Below are positions 33,722 to 42,759 of a stretch of 64,000 nucleotides of DNA, piece after piece. Every line of letters starts with the position of its first letter. Position 1 is the stretch's first letter. The notes beneath the pieces were generated by a model. That model had not been told where the DNA came from and did not search any database. It saw only the letters and a list, made by a program, of their open reading frames with translations. Origin of the DNA: Chloroflexota bacterium (GTDB taxonomy: Bacteria; Chloroflexota; UBA11872; UBA12225); contig JAUJOR010000005.1 of assembly GCA_030447525.1 (NCBI GenBank), positions 62,001-126,000 on the forward strand, written 5' to 3'. Position numbers and translations under genes: made by a program.

Positions 33722-36043
33722 TCAACCCTCCCCGCGAATCCCGCCACCGCGCCGCCACGGCACTGCGGCGTCCCCTTCGCCGGGACGGACTCGGGCGCCG
33801 GCGACGCTCCCGGCGACGGCGCCGTCCCTGGTCCTGGTGCCCGCGGCAAGGCCAGGAGCCTCGCCGGCGCCAGTGCCCCAGATCGCCGCCGCCCTCCCCG
33901 CGCCGCCGCCGGCGCCACCCGCAGCGCCTTCCCTGAGGCAGGCCACCAGCCCCTCGCCGCCCCTACCGCCGCCCCCGGTGTCACCCCAGCTGCCGCTAGT
34001 GCCGTCAGGGGCCGCTGCGCCCCCCATCGCCGCCGGGGCAGGGTGGGGGGGTGAGCCGCGCCCCCAGGGCAGCAGCCGCCGGAGCACCACGCTTGCTACT
34101 CCCGCTGCCGGGGCCACCCCCATCCCTGTTCCCCCACGTCTCGCGGCCGGCGGGCCGTCTCCGGGCGGGGGCGCCGCCACCAGGATGCGCTCCAGCCGCC
34201 CCGGCCGCCCCCCGAGGGGGGCCACCGCTACGACTGCCTCGCCGGTGCCCAGGGCTTGCAGCGCGTCTGGCCCCACGTGGTACTCCGGTCGCCAGCGGGC
34301 GGTGGCGCGCCCCAGGTCCACCCCCGTCTCGTCCGTGTGCCGCGACAGCTCCTCGCGCTCGTACCGGCCCAGCGTCCGCGCCCAGGTCGCCGCATCCTCG
34401 GCCGAGCCCTGGCGCAGCACCACCCGCACGGCCGTGTTCTGCAGCACCTGCTGGGGCAGGGGGCGCAGCACGGCCGCCAGGTCGGCCAGCCCCTGCGTGG
34501 CCAGCAGGCAGGCCAGGCCCGCCTCGCGCGCCCGGGCCAGCAGGGGCACGATGTGCCGCCCTTCCTCCCCCAGCGCGGAGAACTCGTCCACCACCACGTA
34601 GCACTGCCGGCCGGCGTGACCGGCATGTCCAGCACCCCTTCCGTCCCGGCCGCCGGGAACGTCCGCGGCGCCAGTGTCCGCCCACCCCTGGGCCTGGAGC
34701 GCCCCGGCCACCCACACCAGGTCCAGCAGCGCCCAGGCCCCCAGCTTGGCCGCCAGGTGGGGGTAGGCTGCCGCGTCCAGCGAGAACAGCACGGTGCGGC
34801 CAGCCCGGATGGCCGCCTCCAGCACCAGCGCCCCCGGCCCGGTCCCCAGGCTGCGCCCGGCCACCCCCTCCACCACCACCCCATAGCGGGCGGCAAAGCC
34901 GGCCACCCCCTCCGCCTCCGCGTGCCCCAGCGCCCCCAGCCCGGCGGCGATCTGCTTCACCCGCGCCAGCCCCATGGACTCCTCCGCGCCGGGCGCCGTC
35001 CCATCACCCCCGTCGGCGAAGGCGTCGTGGAGGCGGCGCAGGGTCTCGGCCAGCGCGGCGGGGGCCAGCAGCTCGCCGATCCGCGGCGGGTCGCGTGGCT
35101 CCCCCGCCAGGTCGAGCGCGTCGCCCACCCACTGGAGGTAGCGCGCGGCCGCCGCGCGGTAGATCGCCGCCGCCGGGGCGTACGGCTCGGCGGCGAGCAG
35201 CTTGTCGGCCAGGGCCGTGGGGTCGCCTCGCAGGGCGTCCCACCGCACCACCCCCCCAATCTCCCACACCACGCCCCCGCGTGCCACCACCGCCTCCCGC
35301 AGCGCCCGGCTGGCCTTGCAGTCCACCACCACCAGCGGGCAGCGCCCGGCCACGCCCGCCACCAGGTGCCGCAGCAGCGTCGTCTTGCCGCTCCCCGGCG
35401 CCCCGCAGACCACCGTGTGGTGCCGCGCCTCGGCGTCGCGCACGGCCACTACGTGACCATCGGCGCGATAGCCCAGCGCCCAGCCGTCCGGCGGGTGCGC
35501 CACCCCCCGGGCCGCCCGCCGCGCCACGCGCGGGGGCACCACCACCCCCTCGGCTTCCCGGGTGCCCAGGGCGGAGTGGGCGCCCCGCCGGCGCAGCCAG
35601 CCGTCGAGCCCGGCGGCCAGCACGGCCCCGGCGGGGACGGCCAGCGGCGCCACGCCCCCCAGGTAGGTCCACAGATACGCCGCCGGCGCCGGCAGGCCCT
35701 CGGGCCAGGTCCAGCCGGCGAGCGCCGCCTCCCGCGCGGCGCGCAGGAGCCCCAGCTGGGCAGCCGCGTAGCGGGCCTGCAGGACGGGGAGGGACGCCCC
35801 GGTGCGCTGCGCCCCCAGCGCGCTCAGCCCGACTACGACGCCGGCGCCAGCCACCAGGCAGGCCCAGGGCAACGGCCGGCGCGCCGTCGCCAGGCGCCAC
35901 CCCAGGAGGAGCGCGCCCGCGAGCAACACCGCCGGGAGCGCCAGCAGGAGCGGCACCACCAGGGCCAGCAGCACCAGGAGCGGGTCGCGGCCCCCGGCCG
36001 GACCGGCCCGCGTCGCCGGTTCCGCAGGCGTCTGCCCTAGCAT
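33722..36043 (-). CDS. VirD4/TraG-like type IV coupling ATPase
   Basis: 773 residues from ATG 36043 (GGGGAG upstream). Two membrane helices near the N-terminus (about 22-50 and 66-80, then 125-150), Walker A GAPGSGKT at about 214-221, Walker B YVVVDEFSALGEEGRHIVPL, and the AREAGLACLLATQGLADLAA motif that marks T4SS coupling proteins. It should pump plasmid DNA-protein complexes to the transfer channel. The last 130 residues are Gly/Ala/Pro-rich. Upstream (36306-36350) is a tandem 11-bp direct-repeat site with a -10-like hexamer, so it is probably activated by a PhoB/OmpR-type regulator. Confidence 0.9.
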   Translation of the reverse strand: MLGQTPAEPATRAGPAGGRDPLLVLLALVVPLLLALPAVLLAGALLLGWRLATARRPLPWACLVAGAGVVVGLSALGAQRTGASLPVLQARYAAAQLGLLRAAREAALAGWTWPEGLPAPAAYLWTYLGGVAPLAVPAGAVLAAGLDGWLRRRGAHSALGTREAEGVVVPPRVARRAARGVAHPPDGWALGYRADGHVVAVRDAEARHHTVVCGAPGSGKTTLLRHLVAGVAGRCPLVVVDCKASRALREAVVARGGVVWEIGGVVRWDALRGDPTALADKLLAAEPYAPAAAIYRAAAARYLQWVGDALDLAGEPRDPPRIGELLAPAALAETLRRLHDAFADGGDGTAPGAEESMGLARVKQIAAGLGALGHAEAEGVAGFAARYGVVVEGVAGRSLGTGPGALVLEAAIRAGRTVLFSLDAAAYPHLAAKLGAWALLDLVWVAGALQAQGWADTGAADVPGGRDGRGAGHAGHAGRQCYVVVDEFSALGEEGRHIVPLLARAREAGLACLLATQGLADLAAVLRPLPQQVLQNTAVRVVLRQGSAEDAATWARTLGRYEREELSRHTDETGVDLGRATARWRPEYHVGPDALQALGTGEAVVAVAPLGGRPGRLERILVAAPPPGDGPPAARRGGTGMGVAPAAGVASVVLRRLLPWGRGSPPHPAPAAMGGAAAPDGTSGSWGDTGGGGRGGEGLVACLREGAAGGAGGGAGRAAAIWGTGAGEAPGLAAGTRTRDGAVAGSVAGARVRPGEGDAAVPWRRGGGIRGEG

Positions 36044-36305
36044 GGATGATCTCCCCTCTGCCACGGTGCGGTGGGCTGGCCGCGGCGGTGCAGGCGGTGG
36101 CGCGTCGCATGACGCACCACGCGCCACCACCGCGATGGCCAGGGCCTTGACCGCCCCGCTCGCGGCCAGGCCCGAGGGCCAGCCCACGGCGGGACGGGGG
36201 GCACAGGGGTGTCGACACGAACAGGGTGAGTAGGTGACGGCACGGCGAAACTCCCAGGCGTCGTGCGTGCTGGCGCGCCCATGTGGCGCAGGCACAGCAC
36301 TCCCG

Positions 36306-36350
36306 ACTGTGCCCAAGACCGATCACCCCGCGATCACCGCACCATCACCC
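36306..36350 (-). promoter_or_regulatory. tandem GGTGAT direct repeats (3 copies) with -10-like box
   Basis: Minus-strand copies GGGTGAT, CGGTGAT and GGGTGAT start at 36350, 36339 and 36328, exactly 11 bp apart. CACAGT begins at 36311, 17 bp after the start of the last copy. The geometry is that of PhoB-type activator sites, where the last half-site replaces the -35 box. The coupling ATPase start is about 260 bp downstream. Confidence 0.6.
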
Positions 36351-36564
36351 ACGCTGCGGGACCGGCCGTCACGCCAGGGGAATGCGCAGGGTCCCCTGCT
36401 GCAGACAGCGCTGCCGCTGGAGCGCATTGTTGGCACACGCGGCGGTGGGGCTATCCTGTGCGACGGCCGGCTTCGGGCTTGCGTCGTCCAGCGGGGGAAG
36501 CGCCGGACGCCGTGGACGTGGTGGACAAGCCAGTTGCCGGCACGCAAGCAAGCAAGGAGGACAC

Positions 36565-36945
36565 GTGTTTCAGGGGCTTCGCACCGCCATCTACCACGTG
36601 GACGACATGGCGCTGGCCAAGGCGTGGTACAGCAGGATCCTCGGCGTCAGCCCGTATTTCGACGAGCCCTTCTACGTGGGGTTCAACGTGGCGGGATATG
36701 AGAGCCGGGCTCCAGCCGAAGGACACCAGGACCCCAGAATGCGGCTCCCACGGTGGTGGCCTACTGGGGCGTGGCGAACGCGCACGAAGCGCTCGCCCGG
36801 CTCGTGCAGGCTCGGCGCACGTCTCCACGAAGAGGTGCAGGACGTCGGCGGAGGCATCCGGGTGGCAACGGTGACCGATCCTTCCGGCAACGTCTTCGGC
36901 ATCATCGAGATCCCCATTTCGCGGTGCCCGCGCCGGCGTAGCGCG
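36565..36945 (+). pseudogene. VOC/glyoxalase-family protein, multiple frameshifts
   Basis: AAGGAGG precedes GTG 36565. The start FQGLRTAIYHVDDMALAKAW-YSRILGVSPYF is a VOC metal-binding half. Continuity then needs three frame changes: AGLQPKDTRTPECGSHGG, VVAYWGVANAHEALARLVQA, and GARLHEEVQDVGGGIRVATV, ending TDPSGNVFGIIEIP. Each junction lies in a GC-rich run. The intact gene would have encoded a roughly 130-residue glyoxalase/bleomycin-resistance-fold protein. It is not functional as written. Confidence 0.75.
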
Positions 36946-37400
36946 GCACGTCCCTGCGCCGCCGGCCCGGCGGGCCGGTGGCAGCGCGTGCGGGAAGTTG
37001 TCCTCCGATACATCCCGCCCCGGCGCCCGCCTGCTCGCTGAGATCGAGCGACGCAGCCGCGGGTCGGCGCGCTCTGGGCCCTGTTCTGGGAGGTCGTTTT
37101 CCAGCTCACCGGGGGCGCGCGACGGCGGGTGCTGACGGCCCTGGGGGCGCCGGTGGCCGGCGGGGTGGGCGATACGGTGTCACGGTGAAGGGCATCGACC
37201 GGGGGCTGCACCTGTCGCTGGAGGCAACGCAGCACGCCTACGTCTTGGCCGTCCCCACGCTCTACCGGGTCTGGCTCACCGGGCGGTCTCCTAGCGCGCA
37301 CACGGCGCCGACCCATGTGCCCGCCAGGACCTGGGCGCGACGGCCGCATGGCCGGGCCAGCAAGGCAGGGCTACCGGCGCTCGCGCACCGCCGCCCGCAC
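36946..37400. other. no convincing gene
   Basis: A short plus-strand frame (ALWALFWEVVFQLTGGARRR, about 37070-37190) is protein-like but has no start or family. The rest looks non-coding or is the tail of the damaged parB. Confidence 0.3.
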
Positions 37401-38461
37401 GGACGACGGCCTCCACCTGCGCAGGTCGGCCCGCAGCAGCCGGAGCACGGCGGGCGTCGACGGCCACCGTGCCCGCCTCGAGCGCGCTGCGGACGAGCTT
37501 GACGATCTGGAGATCGCCGAGGGTCGTGGTGACGCCGAGGCCGGCGCCAGGCTCGGCCAGGTCATACGCCGCCGCGTCTGGAGCGCGGTCGCGACGGGGG
37601 AACGTGCGTAGTCACTACGCATTTCCGCCTCCACGTCCGGCGCGTCGTGCCCCCGCCCGCCGGCGCCGGCGGACTCGGTCGAGGACGTCGGTCCCTGGTG
37701 ATCCGCGCGCGCCCTTCCTTCGGTTCCTCCGGTCCCTGCGCCTCCCGGAATCCCGCCGGCGCCGACCGCTCCTTCGCCACGCCGCGGATGACGCGTAGGG
37801 GCGCCCCCTCCAACGCGACCCCAAGCGCGGCGCGCGCGGGCCTGCGGCGTCTTGGCGAGGACGACCTCGTAGGCCTTGGCCACCGACAGCCGGTGCGTCT
37901 GGACCTGCTCGGCGAGCTGCGGATCGCCGGCTACGGAGAAGTGGCGGTAGATCCACTCCCGACTTGTCCCCAGGCGGCGGGCGATCTCCGCCCCGCTCCA
38001 GCCGCGCAGGTCGCGTAGCACGCGCAGGCTGGTGATCGTGTCGGCATCGCTGAGGTTGTGGCGGGCAAGGTTCTCCGCCAGCGCCAGCACGAGCCGGTCG
38101 GCCGTGTCGGTCTCCCGCTCCAGGGCCGGGATGGTGGCCCAGCGCCCAGGCTCCGGGTGCGTCTGCCACAAGTGCCGGAACGCGCCAGGCGCGCGCGCGC
38201 CGGCGATGAGGGTGTAGCGCCCGGAGTGAGGTGGGGTGACCACCACGGGTTGGAGGAGGCCGTACTCGGCGATGTGCGCGGCCTCCGGGATATCCGGCAG
38301 GCTCGCCCCCGCCGCGGCTGGTCGGGGTTGGGATCGACGACGGCGAGCGGGATGCGCCGGGCTTCGAGCAGGTCCTCGACCCCAGGCACGCCGGGCCGTT
38401 GGGAGATCACCGTCGCCCAGATTGGCTCCTTGCGCCCGCGGCCAGCCGCAGAGCTAGCCAT
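37400..38461 (-). pseudogene. parB: ParB-type partition protein with several frameshifts
   Basis: ATG 38461 overlaps the parA stop by 8 bp. Frame 1 gives DLLEARRIPLAVVDPNPDQP, the start of the ParB N domain. At the GGCGGGGGCG run (about 38305-38312) another frame continues: ASLPDIPEAAHIAEYGLLQP, VVVTPPHSGRYTLIAGAR, LVLALAENLARHNLSDADTI and the helix-turn-helix GAEIARRLGTSREWIYRHFS. At the CGCGCGCGCC run (about 37830) it shifts again to GVALEGAPLRVIRGVAKERS. A further shift may bring in LGDLQIVKLVRSALEAGTVA. Either the gene is dead or the run lengths are sequencing errors; a stable replicon would need it intact. Confidence 0.75.
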
Positions 38462-39248
38462 GGCCGACCTCCAGCGCCAGATTCTTGTAGGCCGTGGCGA
38501 CCGACGACGCGGGGTCGTAGCGCACAACCGACTGCCGCGCCTGGGCCGCCCGGGGGACGCGCCGGCTCTGGGGGATGATCGTCCCGAACAGGTGGTGCTG
38601 GCCGGCGAGCTCCCGGTGCAGGTGGTCGAGCCACTGCCGCTGCAGCGGGCTGGTCCGGTCGTAGCGGTTGACGACGACCCCGGCGATCCGCAGCGCCGTG
38701 TTGAGCCGCTTGCGGACGACGCCCACCGTGTCCAGCAGCTGGGAGAGGCCGAAGTAGGAGTACTCCTGGCACTCCACGGGCACCAGCACCTCCGTCGCGG
38801 CCGCCAGCGCGTTGACCGTCAGGAGCCCCAGCGAGGGGGGGCAATCCAGCAGCACGACGTCGAAGTCCTCCCCCACGTCGACGAGGAGGTCGCGCAGGAG
38901 CAGGTCACGGCCGGGCTCGTCGCCGATCCGGCGCTCGACGCCGAGCAGATCGCGCGAGGCCGGGGCCAGCGCCAGCCGCTCGTCAAGCCGCACGACCACG
39001 TCGCGCAGCGCGACGCCCTCGGCCAGCGCCTCGTAGATCGTGCCGGCGCGGGCGATGCTGCGCCCGCCATCGCCGCGCCCGGCGTCCGGGCCGCCGGGGA
39101 GCAGGGTGAGCGTCGTGTTGCACTGCGGGTCGAGGTCGACGAGCAGCACCCGCTGGCCCCGGTCGGCCAGGGCCGCCCCCAGGTTGACGGCCGTGGTCGT
39201 CTTGCCCACGCCCCCCTTCTGGTTGGCGATGGCGATTACCCGGCCCAT
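38454..39248 (-). CDS. parA: ParA-type partition ATPase
   Basis: 264 residues. Deviant Walker [21 protein letters not shown], then [32 protein letters not shown] and [19 protein letters not shown], the standard ParA/Soj signature. It forms dynamic nucleoid-bound patterns that separate plasmid copies together with ParB and a centromere. There is no N-terminal DNA-binding extension, so it is a small (type Ib or chromosomal-like) ParA. It overlaps parB by 8 bp. Confidence 0.95.
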   Translation of the reverse strand: MGRVIAIANQKGGVGKTTTAVNLGAALADRGQRVLLVDLDPQCNTTLTLLPGGPDAGRGDGGRSIARAGTIYEALAEGVALRDVVVRLDERLALAPASRDLLGVERRIGDEPGRDLLLRDLLVDVGEDFDVVLLDCPPSLGLLTVNALAAATEVLVPVECQEYSYFGLSQLLDTVGVVRKRLNTALRIAGVVVNRYDRTSPLQRQWLDHLHRELAGQHHLFGTIIPQSRRVPRAAQARQSVVRYDPASSVATAYKNLALEVGHG

Positions 39249-39496
39249 GCCCGCGTCCTACGTCTTGCCATAACCTCATCCGCCCCCACCGGTTCAACGA
39301 GGGGCCCGGGCCGCTGTTGCGGCCGCCCCCCACGGGGCCGGACCCCGCGGCCGCACGGAGGCCCCACCCCCGAATGCTGGCGCCGGCGCGCTCCCACGAA
39401 GAATCCCGTGGTCCATGCGCCAGCGCGCCCCAGCGCGCCCCCACGACCTCCCCCAGACTCCCTCCCAGCGCGCCGGCGGCCGGGGACTCCCCAGGG

Positions 39497-39525
39497 TGGT
39501 GATCTTTCGGTGACTTCTCGGTGAG
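39497..39525 (+). promoter_or_regulatory. tandem GGTGA direct repeats (3 copies)
   Basis: TGGTGAT, CGGTGAC and CGGTGAG start at 39497, 39508 and 39519, exactly 11 bp apart. A weak CAGACT lies 18 bp after the start of the last copy. The site is between parA (leftward) and the XRE gene (rightward, 39783) and points toward the latter. Confidence 0.55.
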
Positions 39526-39782
39526 CGCCCGTGGTCCAGACTCCCGCACATGCCCCCGCGGGAGCTCCTCGACACGTGAGGCCGCCAGCTATGTCCGGCC
39601 GCCGGCTCCTGGGTACTCGGCGGCGAGGGGTTGGCCCGGCCGCCGAAGCGCCCGCAGCGGCGCAGCGGTGGCCGCGCGTACCGCTGCGCCGCAATTCGGG
39701 CCATGGCCGTGTCAAACTGTCGCACCTGTGCCTTGGGTGTGCTATCGTCAGCCTCCACACGGAAGCGGAGGGCAAGGACAGG

Positions 39783-40184
39783 GTGCCAGCGACACGACAG
39801 CGCGCGGCGGTGCGGCAGACGGCGACCACGCTCACGCCCCTCACGGGGCTGCCGGGGCTGCGCGCGGCCCGCGAGGCGAAGCTGCTCACCCAGGTGGGCC
39901 TGGCGCGGGTGTCTGGCGTGAGTCGGGCGACGATCGGCGAGCTGGAGGCGGGCAAGCGGAACGCGCTGTTCCAGACCCTGCGCCAGCTGGCGGCGGCCCT
40001 GGACGTCCCGCCCGAGACCCTGCAGGTGCGGCCGCGGCGCTCGTCAAGGGCGCAGCCGGCGCGGCCGGGCCAACCCCTCGCCGCCGTGGACATGCTAGGA
40101 GGACGGGCGCCGCGCCAGCCACACGAGGCACGTGCGGCCGCGTCTGAGCAACCAGAGACGATGGAGGTACGAGCCAGCAGCTAG
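39783..40184 (+). CDS. XRE-family transcriptional regulator
   Basis: 133 residues from GTG 39783 (AAGGACAGG upstream). A Cro/C1-type helix-turn-helix covers about 22-80: LRAAREAKLLTQVGLARVSG, VSRATIGELEAGKRNALFQT, LRQLAAALDVPPETLQ. The N- and C-terminal tails are basic and low-complexity. It sits between parAB and rep, the usual place for a copy-control or maintenance repressor. Tandem 11-bp repeats lie 260 bp upstream. Confidence 0.85.
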   Translation: MPATRQRAAVRQTATTLTPLTGLPGLRAAREAKLLTQVGLARVSGVSRATIGELEAGKRNALFQTLRQLAAALDVPPETLQVRPRRSSRAQPARPGQPLAAVDMLGGRAPRQPHEARAAASEQPETMEVRASS

Positions 40185-40363
40185 GGAGCACCGACGCGAG
40201 TCGCGTCTGCACCGCACGACCGCTGGGGCCGGGAGCCATACGCTGGGGGCGCGCCGAGGCGCGCTCGGCAACCGGTACGGCCCCAGAAAAGAAGAAAGAC
40301 GACCACCCGGGGCTGCGCGCCCGTGCGATCGCCTCCCGTTCTCTTACCAAGACGGAGCGTAGC

Positions 40364-41764
40364 ATGCGGCGCAGCCTCGGTCAAGATTGCGCTGTCTCTT
40401 TTTCGGGCGCCCGCCACGAGCGGCACGCCCGTGAGGAGCCGGCGTGGAGAAGCGAGGCTGTGCCATGTCCCTGTCCACCACGCACCCGCCGGGCCCACCG
40501 AGCCCACCGGGCCCACGAGACGGACCGATCGCCCTGGGCGCTGTGCTGGGGTCATGGAACGCACCCTGGAACGCGCGCGGCGCCCTCCCCCTGGTCGCCC
40601 CGTCTGCTTCGTCCCGCCGCCCCCCGCCGGCGGGGGGCGAGGCCCCGGAGTCGAACACGCTGCTGGTCGCCGGATGCGTCGCGTCCCGGGTTCGTCAAGG
40701 TCCCGCGGGCGATCCTGCTAGCCAGGGGGCTCTCCCGCGACGCCAAGCTCCTGTACGCCGTGCTGCTGGCCTACGCCTGGCAGGCGGGGAACTGCTTCCC
40801 CGGCGCCGAGCGCCTCAAAGAGGACCTCCAGTGCGGGATCAACCAGATCACCCGCTACCTCCAGGAGCTGGAGCGCGCCGGCCTGATCACCGTCCGCCGG
40901 CGGGGGCAGGGGAAGACCAACGTCTACACCCTCCACGATCTGCCCTCTGGTCCCGTCGCTGGGGCCGCCGGGCCAGACGCCATCGGGCCAGACGCCGCCG
41001 ACCAGGACGGCCGCGAGGCGCACCCCGTTCCCTCGCCGGCGGTCGTGACCAGTCGACCACAGGCGAGCCAGATTCACCGAATTGGTGATCCTAGACTCAC
41101 CGCTCGGGCCCAGACTCACCAAATCAGTGAATCTGGATTCCCCGGACCGGTGAGCCTTGAGCCGCCGATTCGGCGGCCAGAATATGACTCAGAGGAAGAA
41201 GACTCAGGGCAACAGCAGCAGCACCCCACGAGCCCCTCGGTGCCCACGCCCACGGCCACGAGGCGGGCGCCCGCTGCCGCATTGGACGCGACCGGGACTT
41301 CTGGCGCCAGTGTTGCTGCTCCTGAAGACCTGCTGGCACGCTTGCTTGCCCAGGGCATCGTCGAGGGGGTCGCCACCAGGCTGCTGGCGACGCGTGGCCC
41401 GGCCGTCGTCCAAGCGCAGCTGGCGTACGCCGCCTACCGTCCGTGGACGAAGCACCCCGCCGGCGCCCTGGTGCAGGCGATCAAGGAGGACTGGGAGCCG
41501 CCGCCCGGCTGGGTCGACGCGCAGGCACAGGCCGCGGCCGCCGCCCGGCGAGCGGAGGAGGAGCACGCCAGGGCCGCGGCCGCGGAGGAGCGGATCGAGG
41601 GGCCGCTGGGATTCTGGCTGCTGGGCCAGCGGCGGCGCGGCCGGGAGCCGACGGAGGCGGAGGTCGCCGTCAAGCGGGCGCAGCTCCTTGCGCGTTTGGA
41701 GGACGCGGGACCGCCGCCGGCACCGGGCAAAGCGCCGATGCCGAGCGGGGAAGGTCCTGGCTAG
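40364..41764 (+). CDS. plasmid replication initiator-like protein (HTH_36 type)
   Basis: About 466 residues if started at ATG 40364; the first 110 are low-complexity and the true start may be later. The conserved part begins PGFVKVPRAILLARGLSRDA-KLLYAVLLAYAW, then a winged helix (CFPGAERLKEDLQCGINQIT, RYLQELERAGLITVRRRG), as in HTH_36 Rep proteins. A linker of about 120 residues is encoded over iteron-like repeats. The C-terminal block LLARLLAQGIVEGVATRLLA and WTKHPAGALVQAIKEDWEPP is shared by such initiators. It should bind the origin and recruit the replisome. Confidence 0.75.
   Translation: MRRSLGQDCAVSFSGARHERHAREEPAWRSEAVPCPCPPRTRRAHRAHRAHETDRSPWALCWGHGTHPGTRAAPSPWSPRLLRPAAPRRRGARPRSRTRCWSPDASRPGFVKVPRAILLARGLSRDAKLLYAVLLAYAWQAGNCFPGAERLKEDLQCGINQITRYLQELERAGLITVRRRGQGKTNVYTLHDLPSGPVAGAAGPDAIGPDAADQDGREAHPVPSPAVVTSRPQASQIHRIGDPRLTARAQTHQISESGFPGPVSLEPPIRRPEYDSEEEDSGQQQQHPTSPSVPTPTATRRAPAAALDATGTSGASVAAPEDLLARLLAQGIVEGVATRLLATRGPAVVQAQLAYAAYRPWTKHPAGALVQAIKEDWEPPPGWVDAQAQAAAAARRAEEEHARAAAAEERIEGPLGFWLLGQRRRGREPTEAEVAVKRAQLLARLEDAGPPPAPGKAPMPSGEGPG
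41070..41155. repeat. iteron-like TCACC repeats inside the rep gene
   Basis: Direct copies AGATTCACC (41070), AGACTCACC (41093) and AGACTCACC (41112), and inverted copies GGTGAT (41084), AGTGAATCT (41126) and GGTGAG (41149). Spacings of 23 and 19 bp are near two helical turns. The segment is less GC-rich than its surroundings and encodes the variable linker of the Rep protein. Origins inside rep genes are known for several theta plasmids, so this is a candidate oriV. Confidence 0.55.
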
Positions 41765-41878
41765 CAAACGGACGGGGAATCGGTGCTCATCGGCAACAAC
41801 CGGAGCGGGTTTACCGCCTGGGGAGGACGACCTGCGATCTTTGGCGTCGCCGCGCGCGGCGAGCCGTCTCGGTGAGTG

Positions 41879-42190
41879 ATGGTCTATCGGCTCCGCTACA
41901 CTCCCGACGCCGACCTCGACCTCCGGCACCTGGGGCGCCCCGCGGAGGCGCTCGTCCGGCGGGCCGCGCCCCGCTTCCTGGCCGACACGCCGGCGGCCCA
42001 GTCCACGAAGCGCAAGGCGATGGAGCCCAATCCGCTCGGCGCCGACTGGGAGCTGCGCTTGGACGACCTCCGGGTGTACGACGATATCGACGAGGCGGCG
42101 CAGAGCGTGCGGGTGCTCCGCGTGGGACGAAAGCACCGCGAGCGCGTCGTCATCCGCGGCGTGGAAACCGATCTGAGGGAACAGCCATGA
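41879..42190 (+). CDS. RelE/ParE-type toxin
   Basis: 103 residues. YRLRYTPDADLDLRHLGRPA, then KAMEPNPLGADWELRLDDLR-VYDDIDEAAQSVRVLRVGRK and VIRGVETDL are the RelE-superfamily strands. The GADWELRLDDLRVYDDI pattern is typical of these toxins. ATG 41879 is chosen; the GTG at 41876 is an alternative. Its last bases overlap the ATG of the next gene, as in toxin-first loci. It probably stabilises the replicon by post-segregational killing. Confidence 0.85.
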   Translation: MVYRLRYTPDADLDLRHLGRPAEALVRRAAPRFLADTPAAQSTKRKAMEPNPLGADWELRLDDLRVYDDIDEAAQSVRVLRVGRKHRERVVIRGVETDLREQP

Positions 42191-42474
42191 GCCGGCCAAA
42201 GACCACGCCGGGGGATCGCGCCGCGTCCCCGGTCTTCAACGCCCTGCTCGCCGCCGCGAAGTGCACCCCGCCAGAGGCCCTCATCGACGCCGAGGAGCTC
42301 GACCGGCGCCGCCCCCTCACGCCCGAGGAGATCGCTACCGCCGACGCCGACGTGGAACGACTCCTCCGTGAGGACGACACCACGCCAGCGGCTCCGGTGA
42401 TGCAGCACGGGAACGCCGCCGGGCCGGCGAAGCGGGCAAAACGGGCGAAGCGGACGCGTTCCAGCACGCCGTAG
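42187..42474 (+). CDS. antitoxin partner of the RelE-type toxin
   Basis: 95 residues, ATG overlapping the toxin stop by 4 bp. The pattern FNALLAAAKCTPPEALIDAE and RRPLTPEEIATADADVERLL is helical and acidic, as in small antitoxins that wrap a RelE toxin. The C-terminus is a basic Lys/Arg/Ala tail (KRAKRAKRTRS) that may contact DNA. No helix-turn-helix is evident, so the DNA-binding part is uncertain. Confidence 0.75.
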   Translation: MSRPKTTPGDRAASPVFNALLAAAKCTPPEALIDAEELDRRRPLTPEEIATADADVERLLREDDTTPAAPVMQHGNAAGPAKRAKRAKRTRSSTP

Positions 42475-42759
42475 CGCCCTCGCTGTCGCATCCACCCGCT
42501 CTGGCCCGTCTGGCGCTCTCACCGCCTCCAGGCCTCCACGGCCGCAACCTCCCGCAAGCGCGTGCGGGCGAGCGGGCGAGCGGGCGATGCCTCGCTTGTG
42601 AGCAGCGACACCCCCAGCGAGTGTCGCGCGAGCGGGCGCCGCGCTGGAGGGCGTGGCCCGTGAGTAGCAAGGACATGGCGCTCCCAATGGCGGCGTTGCC
42701 CGACGCCGGGGGCTGGTGAGGGGGAGCGGTGTCCGCCCCGGCGCCGTCTCTCCCTCCTT

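Noticed and set aside
32137..33984. A 615-codon minus-strand frame over the replication-relaxation gene
   Set aside because: Composition is Gly/Ala/Pro/Arg low complexity and it is a shadow of the real gene, which has a clear winged helix and family pattern.
34051..36150. Long plus-strand frames opposite the coupling ATPase
   Set aside because: Pro/Arg-rich shadows of a strongly conserved gene on the other strand.
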